Source: Loxodes magnus
Taxonomy: Eukaryota; Ciliophora; Karyorelictea; Loxodida; Loxodidae
DNA length: 64,000 bases
Direction of reading: 5' to 3'
Assembly (NCBI GenBank): GCA_946699065.1
Contig: CAMPDV010000425.1
Coordinates: 218,946-282,945, forward strand
Made by a program: the position numbers and the translations under genes
The notes under the pieces: model-generated
Seen by the model: the letters and a program-made list of their open reading frames with translations, nothing else
The model's database searches: none
What the model was told of the DNA's origin: nothing
Shown here: positions 34,728 through 47,409 of the stretch, one piece after another
How positions within the stretch are numbered: the first letter of the stretch is position 1
Layout of the letters: every line of letters starts with the position of its first letter

Positions 34728-36710
34728 TATGTGGTAAAATGCAAAGAAATATCAATTTCTTTGGGATACTATTTTTATTTTGAATAAAACTTATCCTTTA
34801 TAGATATTAACATATTAAAACATAAACAAGTTACTTTTCTTGTATCTTTCTTACAGTATCCAACATTTCTTAAAATAAACTAAAAGCATTTTAAAATCAA
34901 ATAAATATTAGAATTACGATGAAAAATAGTAAAAATTATTATATTTTAAATTTATAATTTTCGTAGATTAAAATATTTTCTGATTTTGGAAATAAATAAT
35001 TTTATTGTTTAAACTAAAGAAAATAATTTTATTTTCCTTTGTAAACTAATTTTTATGTCTGAATAATATAAAATTTGAATTTTAAGTTGTTTTTAATATT
35101 TGAACTTTAAAATATTGAAGTTATAAAATTATTTTATTTAATTTGCTGTAAATTTCAAATTTTTTTGTTCAATTTCTTTAAACTATAGCATCTATTTAAA
35201 TTAAAAACGTTTTGAATTGTTTTTTTAATTCGCATTTAGTTTTTTTAAATAATTAGTAAATCTGTATTAAATCTACAAAATTTAAGCATCAATAACCTAA
35301 TAATTCTAAACCACTATTACTTCTAAATATTTTTTCATTCATTCGATAAATTTTTTCCAATTATCCGTAGTTTACTAAAATGCATTACTATCAACATCAA
35401 GTTATATAAATACAAACTAAGTATTTATTTATAATCCTATTATATTAAATAATTTGCAATTTTAGTAAGATAGTAAGTAAAAAGTGATTAAAAAATAAAA
35501 TATTAAATTAATTTTTAAATTTTATGATTAAATATCTGATATACGAGTTATTATCGTTATATTATAAAAATACTTAAGCAAATTTAGGATATCTATAAAT
35601 AATTATAGTTAAAGAAAGTAAAATAAGTTATTTTTTAAAACCTTAAAAAATTTAATTATTTCTTAATCGGTTGCATATAAATAAGAAAAATGGTAAAAAT
35701 TTGATAAAAAATTAAAAAGTTAATAAATTTATAGAATAAAAAAATCTTTAAAATAAAAGAATTTCATTAAACATAATATTCTTAACGCCAAAAAAATTAA
35801 TATTTAAATAAAAAGTAAGTATTTCTTTATATTAAAATGATTTTACTTAAATAATCAAATTATTTAAAAAAAAACTTCACTTAATAATGATAATTATTTA
35901 TCTAATTTACAGTAATAAAAATAATTAAAGCTAAAATCTAGTAGAATTAGTCAAAATAAAAATAAAAATAAAATTTAAACATTTAAAATTCTTAAGAAAC
36001 TTCAATTTATTAATATTTTTTTTAATTAATTCAGATGGAAAAATAAATATGTAAAATTAAAAAAGATAAAATTTTTAGATTAGGAAACTTGAAAAGCATA
36101 ACCAGTAATCGTTATATTTTTAACGTGTCTCTTAATAAATTAACAAGGATATTTTACAAGGCATTTTATGCAAATACAAATTTCTATGTAAAATTTATAT
36201 TATAAAATTTAAATTCCACTTGCAATCTTTTGAATAGGTTCTCTTCAAGAAATTGATTCTAATTAGGAATCACTTAAGTTTATGAATTAATAAGAAAATA
36301 ATAATTATTTTTGCTAATTACAATTTTGCTTATATGATAAAAAAACTAATGGAAAACTTAAGAAACTTTTCCCAAAAACCTTGAAGTGAATCTGTATCAT
36401 TTGCAGATAATTTCGAGACTTAAGGAAAATTGATTTATAAACTTAAGTTTTAAAGAAAAAAAAATTTAACTTTTGTTTGCACTAAAATTTTATTGCAAAA
36501 TAAGCAAAGGATCAAATCTAAAATATCGAGAAATAAACTACCTTAAGAAAAATTCGCAAAAGAGACTTCCTTAAAGAAAATATTTTTCTCTTTAAGATTA
36601 AAACTTAATCCTGTCAGGAATTGTCATTTTACAATTAAGGTTGAATTATTAAATTTTTGTTCTTTTTATTAGTTTAATAAATTTATATTAAAATAGAAAT
36701 TAATTATTTT
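34728..36710. other. Palindrome spacer, first half: no clear gene
   Basis: Unique AT-rich DNA. A weak plus-strand reading at about 36,230-36,640 (Lys/Gln-rich with a CIIC) is not convincing. Nothing else is seen. Confidence 0.35.
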
Positions 36711-36714
36711 TTTA

Positions 36715-36921
36715 ATATTCTTTGAAGAGTGCTCATATCTCTTTGTATTGCTTCTAAGAATTGATTTATATTTTTAGATTGTTTAAATTCAAATTTTGAA
36801 TTTGATTTTATATAGTAGAATCTGTTAATCATAGTTAATTAATTTTACAAGTTATTTGCTTGATTATTATTTTGACATTTTTATAAAGATTATAATCTAT
36901 TTATTAATCTTGCTCATTCAT
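36715..36921 (-). CDS. Short Asn/Gln-rich ORF, start of an unknown protein
   Basis: From ATG 36,921 the minus strand reads MNEQDQQIDYNLYKNVKIII, then a Gln/Asn-rich helical stretch to about 36,715. It lies in the same frame as the pentapeptide gene, about 100 bases after its tandem TGA. It may be a separate small gene, a truncated one, or, if those TGAs are read through, a tail of the pentapeptide protein. Confidence 0.35.
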
Positions 36922-37023
36922 AAAAGTTTTAGTTTCTGTATAATGTTTTAATTTTAAATAATGTCAGTAAATATATGAAACTTATTAGTTTAGATTCTTT
37001 ACTTATGCTACTTTAAATCTTAA

Positions 37024-38425
37024 TCATCATCTATTTTTTAATTCTAACAATGTGCAGAATAAATTTAATGAAAAATAAAGTTGTTTATTTAATTCTTATA
37101 AGCAACAAAACTATCTATTTTAGACTAATAAAGATTTAACTAATGAAACTATACATTCTCTCCATTTAGTAAAGTATCTGTTTAAATAATAATTTAATTA
37201 TAATTTTATAGTAAAAATATGTTTCAGCAAAGTATCAAAAGATTAGGGCAATTTCAATTACATATTATTTAAATTTCCTCCATTTAAGTTGCATTTGGTT
37301 AGTTTCCCATTCCTTAGATTGACCACTTATAAATTTGAGTTTCTTAGATTACAATCTTGAAAATTTGATTCATTCAATTAGCACCTTAGATTCCTATTCC
37401 CTCAAATCTTTTTTATATACAATTATAGTTAAAACATTTTAAGATTGCTATCGCATTTGCAGAAGCTTATTCTACTTTGATATCAGCCTTAGATAATTCT
37501 ATGATATCATTCAATTTTTTTTATCAAACCTTAACTTGATAACTGTTTTAATTTAATCAAAACATTTTAATTATTACATATGTTAGAAAAATTTAAAGGC
37601 TTTTCTTGCAAATTAGCATTTTTCAAAACTTTATTTTAAAATTTTTCTAAGAACTTAGCAACATTTTCTACTGTTAATAGTGTAAAATCATATTTAATTT
37701 ATTATTTAAAATATTTATTTAATATATCTGTAATATTATAATCTTATGGATTTTAATTCTGCACTTTTCCGCAATAAAATTCATAACGATAAAATAATTT
37801 TAATTAACTGATCTGAAATTTAATTAACATTTACTTCTTCATTTTTAACTTAGTTATATTTCTAAATCATTAACTTTATCTGTTTGTATTGATGTTTAAT
37901 TATATCTAATAATGCTACTATTTCTTCTTGCTACTATCTAGTTTATGATGGTAAATGTAATGTTTTTTCTAAATTTTAAATTATTTCTTCGATTTTTCTT
38001 ATATTATTTTATAATTCCCTCTAATATTATTTAAGGTTTGAAGTACATACTTAATTGATGATATTGGAAAAGAGTTTTTAGATCATCAATATAACTTTAA
38101 TGAAGTTAATTTACTATATCTTTTATTATTTAAATATTTGCAAATAATTCTATAAATTTTCATTTAGTTTTGCTTTTTATTGAAACTCATTAGTTTCTTC
38201 TCAAATTTTTCAGTTGAAATCTAGTCTTTTAACTCAGATATTTAGCCTTTAAATATTTACTAATGTGTTTTACAAAATATTTATCGAGCGACATAAGGCC
38301 AATTTTAATACACTTTGAACACATTAAGCAACTTGAAGTATATTAGGAATTCTTTTCTAAGAACCAAATTATTTTTTAGGACTTTTATAATTTTACTAAT
38401 CCATTTATTAAACTAAAACAAGCCT
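37024..38425 (-). CDS. Zn-finger, coiled-coil, pentapeptide-repeat protein
   Basis: Minus strand. The N-terminal part reads WFLEKNSQYTSSCLMCSKC and IGLMSLDKYFVKH, a CxxCxxC...H cluster that could bind zinc. It is followed by two coiled coils (ISELKDQISTEKFEKK; NNIRKIEEIIQNLEKTLHLP and QQEEIVALLDIIKHQYKQI). At 37,246-37,395 lie ten tandem pentapeptide units of the form X-[L/F]-XXX, for example NFQDC, NLRNS, NLQVV, NLRNG and NLNGG, which should fold as a right-handed quadrilateral beta helix. A helical C-terminus ends at TGA-TGA (37,024-37,029). The frame changes two or three times upstream of the repeats, from small introns or decay; the start is not resolved. A Zn-finger plus coiled coil before a repeat domain is a common ciliate build. 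The partner is unknown. It is the only gene in the palindrome spacer. Confidence 0.6.
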
Positions 38426-38429
38426 ATAG

Positions 38430-39010
38430 ATTTTAATTAATTATATTATAAATTAAAATTAAAGAGAATTTGTTTAAATGAAAACAAAGTGAAATTAATA
38501 AAATAATAAATTTGTTAAAATAGATATTATTTAATGCTTATAGCTAAGCAGTTAATTAAGCTCTTATTTATATTTAATTTATTTATTTTTTACATTTAAA
38601 TATTTTAATTTTAGTCTTATATTAAAAATTAATTCAAATTTTATATTTTTTAATGTCTATATTTTGGTAATATTTCTACATAATAATAGCAATATCGAGA
38701 TATAGTGATAATACCTTGGTAAATACTTAAACCAATTGAAAATAATTTCCTTTACTAAATACTTCGCTAGTCTTCCTCAGTTTTATACTATATCATGACA
38801 ATTCTACTTATTTTCTTTTCACCTATTATGATTTAGATATTTAACTGAAACGGGGACTATTTTCGAATATTTATTAATACTGACTTATAAAGATTTCTAC
38901 AAACATAGCAAGCAAATATTTTCAATTAAGTATTTTAAATCTTTAAATATTATCCTTAGGAGTAATAAGCAGTTTACAATTAATTAATTATAAACTTTAA
39001 AATTTCTCTT
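38430..39010. other. AT-rich spacer, nothing seen
   Basis: Between the pentapeptide gene and the SINE-like element B. It probably holds the promoter of the pentapeptide gene, but no motif stands out. Confidence 0.35.
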
Positions 39011-39012
39011 TC

Positions 39013-39293
39013 GAGGGACTGGAAACTCCTTTCCAGTTAGACGACTCAGGGCACTCTCTCAATGCATATAGAGAGGATATCCTGTTGCTTAATTCAATAA
39101 GCATCAGTCAGGTGTTCCATAACAAGGAGCAGACAGTCTTCAAGTTGCTAGCAAGAGTGGATAATCGGAAAGATTTTGTTTTCCTGCTGAGAATGACTCT
39201 AACCATGGACCTTCTCAGTGGATAGGAACTCGACATTATCCAAAAGGCTCAAAGGTTTTATGAGAATCAACTTCAGCTCCCATAATCTTTTTA
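39013..39293 (+). mobile_element. SINE-like element, copy B (longest relative of A)
   Basis: About 280 bp, G+C-richer than its surroundings, co-linear with 13,723-14,034: GAAACTCCTTTCC, GGATATCCTGTTG, AGTGGATAAT, GACTCTAACCATGGACC and CTTCTCAGTGG in order. No target duplication can be called. It stands at the inner edge of the right palindrome arm. Confidence 0.6.
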
Positions 39294-39463
39294 ATTATCT
39301 AGTTTTTAAATAATTCGTACATAATTTTAATATAACTATACATATAATAAAAAGTTTTAAAATTACATAGTAAACTTTTAATTTTACTATTATTTAATAA
39401 TGATAATGAAATTAAAATGTTCAACAGTGCCAATCTGGACACTGTTTAAAATAAGTTGTTTTA

Positions 39464-40275
39464 TCAGCAACACTTCTCATCATTCTTGACTTTCTAATGA
39501 AATTATCTTCGCTAAGGTCTTCTCAGTTTCTTTGACTTCTTGTTCTTATTATTTCAAAAGTACTTCACATCATTTCTTCTGTAAATATCTCCATGCTAGT
39601 TGCAATAGAGCCTCTAGTATTTTTCTTATTCTTTACGCCAAAATTTTTTCTTGAAATTCTAAAATTTTTAGCAATTCTTGTAACAATGTCACTTACTCTT
39701 ACAGTAGCAGCACTTCTTCCTTACTTACCTGATTGGTTTTCGATTTATAACCTCTTTTTATTCTAATTCCATCTAATTTGTCTAATTAATTATGTTTATG
39801 CTAATATTCTTTTGCTTAATAAACTCCAATTCTTGTTTTTATACGATATTTCCAAGCCTTGCTGTTTCTTATCTATGTTCAGTTTAAATGTTCCAATATG
39901 CTTGGAGTTCCCTTTCTTGATTAATAATTCTAATCTCTAAGTTATCTTATCCAAGCGATAATAAGTTTCTTAGTTCTTAATTATCCTACTTAAACCCTTT
40001 AATCTCTTCCTAGAGATTGGACATTTCAAATACTAACTGTTAAACATTTATTTCCTTTTTAATTATCTTTGATGGAAGTTCTTTTCATGTTATTATATTA
40101 AATTCCTTTCTTTTTATTACTTTAGGAGGTGTTTATTATAGTTATTAGGTTTTTATTAGTTTTGTAAGTGGGGAGAAGAAGACTCTTGCTAATTTTTTTA
40201 TGCCTGCTTTTTCTCTAGAGCTTTTTTCTCTTCTTTGCTCAAGAAAAAGCCGGGAACAAGATTTTAAGACTCCAT
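39464..40275 (-). CDS. ORF1/gag-like protein, inverse copy
   Basis: Mirror copy of 33,541-34,352, 812 bp in both and, as far as I compared by eye, identical. It includes the -1 shift region, the coiled coil, and the CCHC knuckle with its TGA. Its perfect state contrasts with the decayed copies elsewhere and indicates a recent duplication, gene conversion between the arms, or selection. Confidence 0.65.
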
Positions 40276-40299
40276 TTTTAATTTTACTATTATTTAATA

Positions 40300-42145
40300 A
40301 TAAAAAAAAGATATTAAGTTTGAAGATAAATTAAACTTCTCAATAAATCTGTTAAAGCAATGCCATATTTCTTATTTCTAGATTAATTTACCAAATAATA
40401 AATCTATTTGTAGTTTAATTTGAGCATCAATTTTTGCATCTATGGCTTTTGGATTACAATATTTTGATATTAACTGTAATATTTTTGCTCTCAAATTCTT
40501 GCACATCTTCAATTGATCTCTTATAAAATTAATTTTTTTGTCTTATAAATTTGTTTGTTAGAATTTTGTTTAATTATAATTCCTCTTATTTCTGTTTATC
40601 TTATAAAAGGATTGATTTTAAGAGTTAATTTTTTATCTTTAAATAATCTAGCAATTTTTCAGCTTTTTTCAGACACTATGAAAACATATAATTACAATCT
40701 TTAAAATATAAATAAAATAGATCAATTAACAAAAAATAATAACTATTTTTAATTAGAAAATGAATATTAAAACATTTTAATTTAATTTCTTGATAAGATC
40801 TTTTAAATTTAAATTAGTTGCTTTTTTTTATTTATTTTAAATAAAGCACTTTAAATAATATTATATTTATGAATATTTAGTATTTTAAATTAAAAAATAC
40901 TGTATTTTATATTAATGCAATTATTTATTAAAGGAATGCTTAAATTATAAATTATAATTTAGTTGTCTAATAATTTAGAATAAAACAAAAATAGCTCATT
41001 ATTAAGGTTGTTTGGGAAATTGTGGGCTATTAGCGTTATCGGCTTAGTAGAAACTTTGCTTTTTATTATGCTATATATGTTTCTTTTTATATTGTACGAA
41101 ATATTTCCCATTTTTTATAGATATAATTATAATAGTTATTAACTTACACTTTGTATATTATTTTAATTAATACAAAAGATTAAAGCTTTTCTTTTATACT
41201 TTTTTGATATAATGAAAACTATATTGATTTCTTAATTATTTACACTTTAATTTTGCTAATTCGTATTATTTAAAATTAGAATATAATTTTATTCTAATTT
41301 TAGATGGAAATATAAGATAATTTACAAGAAAGTGAAGATTTTTATAATTTTGCATATATTCAAATTATTTATATAGTTTACTAGCAAATGTTTTTATATG
41401 ATAAATAATCAATCAATTTTTTAAAAAGCTTTCAACTTTAATAAAATAGCTTCATTAGAAATTCAAATTTTAAGATTAATAAATAAAATCGATTTTCTAC
41501 ACGCACAGTAGATATGCTTAAGTTGCTTATAATCAGAAAGTTTATCTTTAAAGCTTTTCTTTTAATATTACAGAATGAGAAAAATTTTAAAGAGAAAAAA
41601 TACTTAATATAGCAATTTTTCTTAAAAACTTGTTTTCCTCTTCTAAATTAACATCTTTTCGCAAACTAAAAACAGATAGTTAGTCGTAGTAAGCTCTTTT
41701 CAAAACTCTTTTACTCATCTTTTCGATTTTTAATGTTTTTCTAATTATTATAATAAAGCAGAATATTTTTTAAACTTGATTAATAAATTTTTGTTTCTAT
41801 ATTTTATATAGTTAGGTTAGATACATTATTTAAATCCTTGTTTAATTCCTTTTTTTAGATTCTTTGTAAATTGGCCTAAAATTTATTATTACAGATGCAT
41901 TATACCTCATTTTTTCTACTTGATTGATCATATTTTTATAAAGAGATTTTTTAGTTCTTTTTAGATTAGTTATTTTTAAAATTCGCAATATCTATTAAAA
42001 AGGTAGTTTTAAGCCCTCTTATAGAAAATTTTTTTAACTAATTTATTTCTTCCTAAAATTGTAATTTATTTTTTTATATTTACTTCTTAAAAGTTATTTA
42101 AAAAACTTTTCAAATCTTTTAAAATTCTATCTCTTTAAGAAAAGG
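40300..42145. repeat. Repeat K, copy 3
   Basis: Same direction as 18,290-20,050, inverse to 32,150-33,240. 40,300-40,570 mirrors 33,240-33,500. No gene. Confidence 0.7.
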
Positions 42146-43560
42146 ATTTATCCATCCCGAAAATCTTTTTAAGCGAAAAAAGGATAATTTTTTCACGATT
42201 TCATGGTTATTTTATTATATCTCCTTTTTTCTTGAGATCCTTTTCATTTAAGTAAATTCTTATAATATTAAAAATTTTTAAAACAAATTTTTTCATTTAC
42301 TCAAAAAGATGTTCAAAATTAAAAATTGTATTTTTTCCAAAGCATAAACAATAAATTTTTTTATAATTTCAAACATAATTAACCTTATCAAAAATATACT
42401 TTTAAATAAAAAAGAAAAAAAGTTTTGATGAAATTTTTTCAAAAAATTTTCTTAAAAACAAAAAAATTTTTTTTATTTTTAAAAATACCATTTCAACAAA
42501 AAAGATTTCCAAATTCTATTTTAATAAAAAAAATTTTTAATTCATATTATTTTTTCAAAAATCTTTTATATTTTGAATTTTTTCTTGAAATTTTATTCCT
42601 ATTTAGGATTTTTTATCCCGAAATAATTAAATTTATTCCGTCCCAGAAATCTTTGGTAGTGTAAAACGCTGAGCAAAAAACAAATTTTTTGTTTTCATGA
42701 AATTTAAACTCTAAAATCGAAAGATAATGATAAATAAAAAGCTTAATATCAAAAAATTTTATAATCCAATCGGAAACGAAACATATTAAAATAAAAATAA
42801 AAATTTATTATTGAACTTAAACACAAGAATAAACAAATTTAAATAAATTTATTAGCATATAACTTAAAAAATTAAATTACCATCCCAAAATTCAAAATTT
42901 TTTTAGTTTTAAGTAAATTTAAAAAAAAACCTTTTTTACATATTAAAAAAATGTATCCCGTCCCAGAAATATTTATCAAAAAAAGTTTTCAAAAAAATTC
43001 CTTAAAAAAATTTAAAGATTTTTAAAATTAATTTCCAAATTTAATTTCAAAAACGATTTTAGATAATTATTTTCGAAATTATTTTAGAAACGCTTTTCTA
43101 AGAAATTTTAAAAAACTTTTTTTAAAATTACTTTCAAAATTTTTATTCCTATTTAGAATTTTTTTTCCCGAAATAATTAAATTTATTCCGTCCCAGAAAT
43201 CTTTGGTAGTGTAAAACGCTGAGCAAAAAAACAAATTTTTTGTTTTCATGAAATTTAAACTCTAAAATCGAAAGATAATGATAAATAAAAAGCTTAATAT
43301 CAAAAAATTTTATAATCCAATCGGAAACGAAACATATTAAACTTAAATATTAAAATTTTATAATATCAATAAATAATAAATAATAAATAATAATTGATAA
43401 TAAATAATAATAATCAATCATAAAAAATAAATAATAAAAAAACAAAATTTAAAATAAAATAAATATTTAATTAAATTTTTTAAATTATAATCAAGATTAT
43501 AAACTTACTTTGCCATAATAAATAATATTTTAACCACTTCACAAAAAAAATGAAAATTTA
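42145..43560 (-). repeat. 45-nt motif array, inverse copy, with tandem 200-bp duplication
   Basis: Inverse of about 13,560-15,417 without the SINE-like insertion A. 42,591-42,790 and 43,141-43,341 are a direct duplication, identical except for two or three bases. Each carries the motif, reading AATTTATTCCGTCCCAGAAA on this strand. The standard-code frame at 42,425-42,664 has no support. Confidence 0.7.
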
Positions 43561-46294
43561 TACTCAACTTGAAATTTTTACTAAATCTAAAAATAAATCC
43601 ATAAAATTTTATAGCATAAATTTAAACTTAAATTTATTATACGTCTTCATTTAACAAAATTATATTTTAAATATTTTTAAACATTACCACTTTAAATCAA
43701 CATACCTCACTAATTTCAATAACCTATATTACTCAAACTTTATTTTAAACCAAGAATATTTAACAATATAACAAATTTTAAATAAATAAAAAAAACTTCA
43801 TAAAACTAAAAACATTACAAACATTAAACATTCATTTAAATACATTACCAATATCTTATATTTTTAATCGTAAAATTTAATTAAGTCAAATAGCAAGTTA
43901 CTCAACTCGAAACTCTCCACTTTCTTATCGTCCTGTCAAATCCTCCTCCCGATACCAACCATCTATTATCAACACTCAATGCTATAGAATTTATTCATCC
44001 TGTATGCCCTTATAAAGTCTAGATACACTCACCTTTATCAAAGTTCCAGATCTTGATTGTTTTATCATTTGAACCAGAAAAGATAACACTTGAATCAACA
44101 CTTAACTGAATACTACGTACAACACATGTATGACCTTAAAGAGTACGAATACACTAACCAGAAGAGAAGTCCCATATCTTAATAGTCCTGTCAACAGAAC
44201 CCGATATTATATACCTATTATCCTTAGACACTTTTATCGATCAAACAGAACCTGAATGCCCAGTAAGAGTTCGCACAAGCTGACCTGTCTAGAAATTCCA
44301 AATCTTTATAGTGCTATCCCAAGATCCCGATATAATATATCTAGAGTCATAGGAGAGTACTACCGATATAACTGTATTAGTATGCTCAGACAAAGTTCTT
44401 TAGAGAGCACCATTGTGGAAATTTCAGATCTTTATAGTATTGTCTTCAGATCCTGATATAATATAGCTAGAGTCATAGGAGATTACTACCGAGTAAACTG
44501 AGCCAGTATGTCCCGTTATAGTTCTTATGAGAGAACCAGTCTATAAGTTTCAGATCTTGATCGTGTTATCAGCAGATCCCGATATAATATATCTAGAGTC
44601 ATAGGAGATTACTACCGAATTAACATAATCAGTATGTTCTGTTATAGTTCTTTGGAGAGTACCTGTCTGGAAATTCCAGATCTTTATCGAATATTCAGGA
44701 GTTCCTGAATCTGATACAATTCAATTCAGGTCACTTGATATGGCGACAGAGAAAACACGTGAAGTGTCAGTAAGGACTTAGTCTAAAAAATATTAAAGAA
44801 ATACCTTTACTTTGGTCATAACTGATCTTATTTATTAACTTTTAGTAGCATAAATTAGGCAGAATTTCATACTTAAAATGAAGTAGAGATATTTTCCCCT
44901 AGTATGTGGCTTCTCGCTCTTAAGATTTTTCTTAAAAAAATACTTTTAGTAAATTGCTTTTCTTTTTTCCTCCGTTTCTTTTTTCTCCATTTTAATTTTT
45001 ATAACTTACTTCAATAAATATTTAATTAAAATAACTCAATAAATTTTACTTACTTAATTTCAATACAATTAAACAATTAAATTATTTATTAAGCATACTT
45101 ATAAGTATCTTCTAAAAATTGATTTTTCTATTTTAGTCTTAAAACAAGACAAAGTATTAAACTAATAGTGTAAAAGCTTTTATAATTTTAATTATTTTAT
45201 ATCTTTTTACTTTTAAATATAAGGATAAATTATTATATCAAAAGTTTTATAATGAAGAATTTATATCCTTATTATAATAACTTTAATGAACATTTATTAA
45301 TTACAACTTATTTGTGTTTTAAATAAAAGACTCTTAATAAGAAACCTTATTTCTTTGTAAATTAATTTAATTGATAAATAAAATATTACAATTCTTTTAA
45401 AAGCTACTGTTATTAATTATTGCTTTTCACTTACATTTAATCAAAAAAAATTATTTCTTTAATCTTTTTACTAATTAAAAAAAATTAAATAAAATAAGTT
45501 TCTTATTAATTAGTTTGAATAGATATATAAAAAACATCAAATTATTTAAAGCAAAGTATTTTTAGTATTTATAAGTTAAAATCTTTTAATTGTCCACTTT
45601 TTTACTACTATTTCATTAAAACTTTTTATTTATAAAGGTCTCTCTTATAATAATAAACTAATATAATTTATTACTTTTAATGTTGATTCTAAGCAAAATA
45701 TATAAATGTAATAAATAGAAGTAGTAGAAAGTAAATATTTAAACTAACTAGAAATGGTTGATCTCTAATTATATCTTACAATTATTAAATAGTAATATTT
45801 AATTTTATTATTAAAATAAGCTTTAATATGTTTAATTATGTCTATTAAATACTTAATATTTTATCCTTTTAGCTTTATTAGTTATTAATTAATTTCTCTT
45901 TAATTTAGATATTAGATTAGTTATAATAAATACATTTAGATAACTTTCTCTTTTTATAGCAAACTAATATTTATTATTTATGTTATTTTTGTAATTATCA
46001 TTTCTAATTAATAATACCTAAATTATTCTAGATTATTTAAAGATAAAAACTTAATTCTATTATTCTATACAAATCTATATTATATTGTTACCACTATTAA
46101 TACTCTCTTTCTTAAAATTAGTTGTTTTATATTTAGAAAATTATCAGCTTTTAAGAAAGAAAGCATATTTTTAATATCTTCTATTACTATTTTCTGAATT
46201 AATAGAAAGGGTAAACTTAACATAATATGTTTCTTTGTAATAAGTATGAGATAATATAAGTATTAGATTAGCTAGTATAAGCTATTTAAAACTA
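43450..46294 (-). repeat. WD40 gene unit, copy 3
   Basis: Inverse orientation. The 5' flank ends early, at 46,294, compared with the other copies. 46,295-46,440 is unique AT-rich sequence before the 7-kb duplication starts. Confidence 0.8.
43902..44990 (-). pseudogene. WD40 repeat protein, copy 3 (exon 1 frame-broken)
   Basis: Exon 2 (43,902-44,782, 881 bp, ending in TGA) is fully open through seven WD repeats under TAR=Gln, TGA=Trp, and the 28-nt intron (44,783-44,810) is intact. Exon 1 (44,811-44,990) carries two single-base insertions relative to copies 1 and 2, one in the GAGGAAAAAAG run and one in AGGGGAAAA. The shared ATG (44,990) is therefore out of frame and no other ATG lies in frame in exon 1. 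Sequencing error in homopolymers is possible. Blade residues at the variable positions differ again (GSWDST in blade 4, GSVDRT in blade 5, GSNDKT in blade 6), which suggests that the propeller was under selection until recently. Confidence 0.7.
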
Positions 46295-46459
46295 AAATTA
46301 AAGCCACAATAAATCCTAGTCTAGTTGACTTTAGTCATAAAATTTAAAAAGAATACAGTCTTTAGTAGTAATAAGAAAGGATTTAAATAAACATAATGAA
46401 AGTGAGAAAAAAATTAAACCTACAAGATAAGAGTTTTAAAGCTTAAATTGAAATTTATT

Positions 46460-47140
46460 AATTAAAAGATTTAAGAATATCATTTGCTATCTAGAATGAA
46501 ATAGCTGCTAAACTTTAATTTTTTTCTGAATAAATTAAAATAATCAATTGCAACCAAAAGGCATGTTTGATATTTAAAAAATATTTAAGTTTGCAAGTAG
46601 TTACAAATTGAATATTGAGCATGATTTAACAAGTGCTTCTTAAGATAAAATAAAATAACAAAAGTTTTATAGAAGAATAAATATTATAGAATTCCAGTGC
46701 TTCTAAATAGAAAAAAAAGAAATCACTAAAATTTAATTAATCAAAGTCTTAAATAAAAAAGCTGTGAATAAATGAGAAATGTACATGTCCAAAGGGGTTG
46801 CCAAAATGTCTACTTTGAACTTATAAATCTAAGAATTGTCCTTTTGAAAAAATCAAAAAATGTAAATCCTTCTAGAACTAGAATATTCAATGGCTTTTAT
46901 AAAATTTAGATTGAAATATTCATGCAATAGCTCGAGATCTAAATTTTCGAAGTAGCATAATTTTACACACTCTTTAAGTTTTTCAATTTTTTGATTATCT
47001 TAAATCAAAAATTTTCAGTTACGTTTATTTTTTATTCTCTTAGGAATATAAAAATTGCTGTTTTTTTCTCCAACTTTGCAATATCTTAGATTGAATTTGC
47101 TGCTTCATTCACTACACTATTCAATAGACATAAATTTAAA
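46460..47140 (-). pseudogene. Gene C, copy 2 (indels)
   Basis: Same protein as 20,056-20,790 in most segments (NHAQYPICN region, ENLDLKLLHEYFN region). Single-base differences shift the frame, for example one base fewer in the AACTAGAATATTC stretch near 46,880. Probably non-functional. Confidence 0.5.
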
Positions 47141-47409
47141 CCCCAAAATTACAAAAGCATTCATACTTTAGTCTCTTGAAAACATTATCAGTCTAATCCT
47201 TCAAAGCTCTATATGCTTAACTTCCATTTTCTTAATTTAGATCATACTACTCTATTTTGATTTTCCTTATATCTTTAAGCTAAAATAAACCTAAAATATT
47301 AACTATCATAAAAAAGCATTAAAGCTAGATTTTATTTTTAAATTAGTTTAATATACTTATTACCAAATTTCTTGTAAATAAAAGCTTAGAATGAAATATA
47401 TAGTATATT

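Larger units (their letters stand above)
39093..46294. repeat. Inner inverted repeat, right arm
   Basis: Reverse complement of 29,340-34,727 plus two extra blocks: the motif array 42,150-43,560, and part of repeat K that the left arm lacks. Identity is highest near the centre and lower outward. Confidence 0.8.

Noticed and set aside
42425-42664. 79-residue Phe/Lys-rich frame, with a mirror at 14,854-15,048
   Set aside because: Product of A/T homopolymers next to the 45-nt motif; frame not kept between copies.
29340-46294. Whole palindrome as an amplification or assembly artefact
   Set aside because: The outer parts of the arms differ by substitutions, indels and a 1.4-kb block, and the WD40 copies differ at selected-looking sites, so the arms have separate histories. 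Only the identical inner 1.4 kb remains open to doubt.
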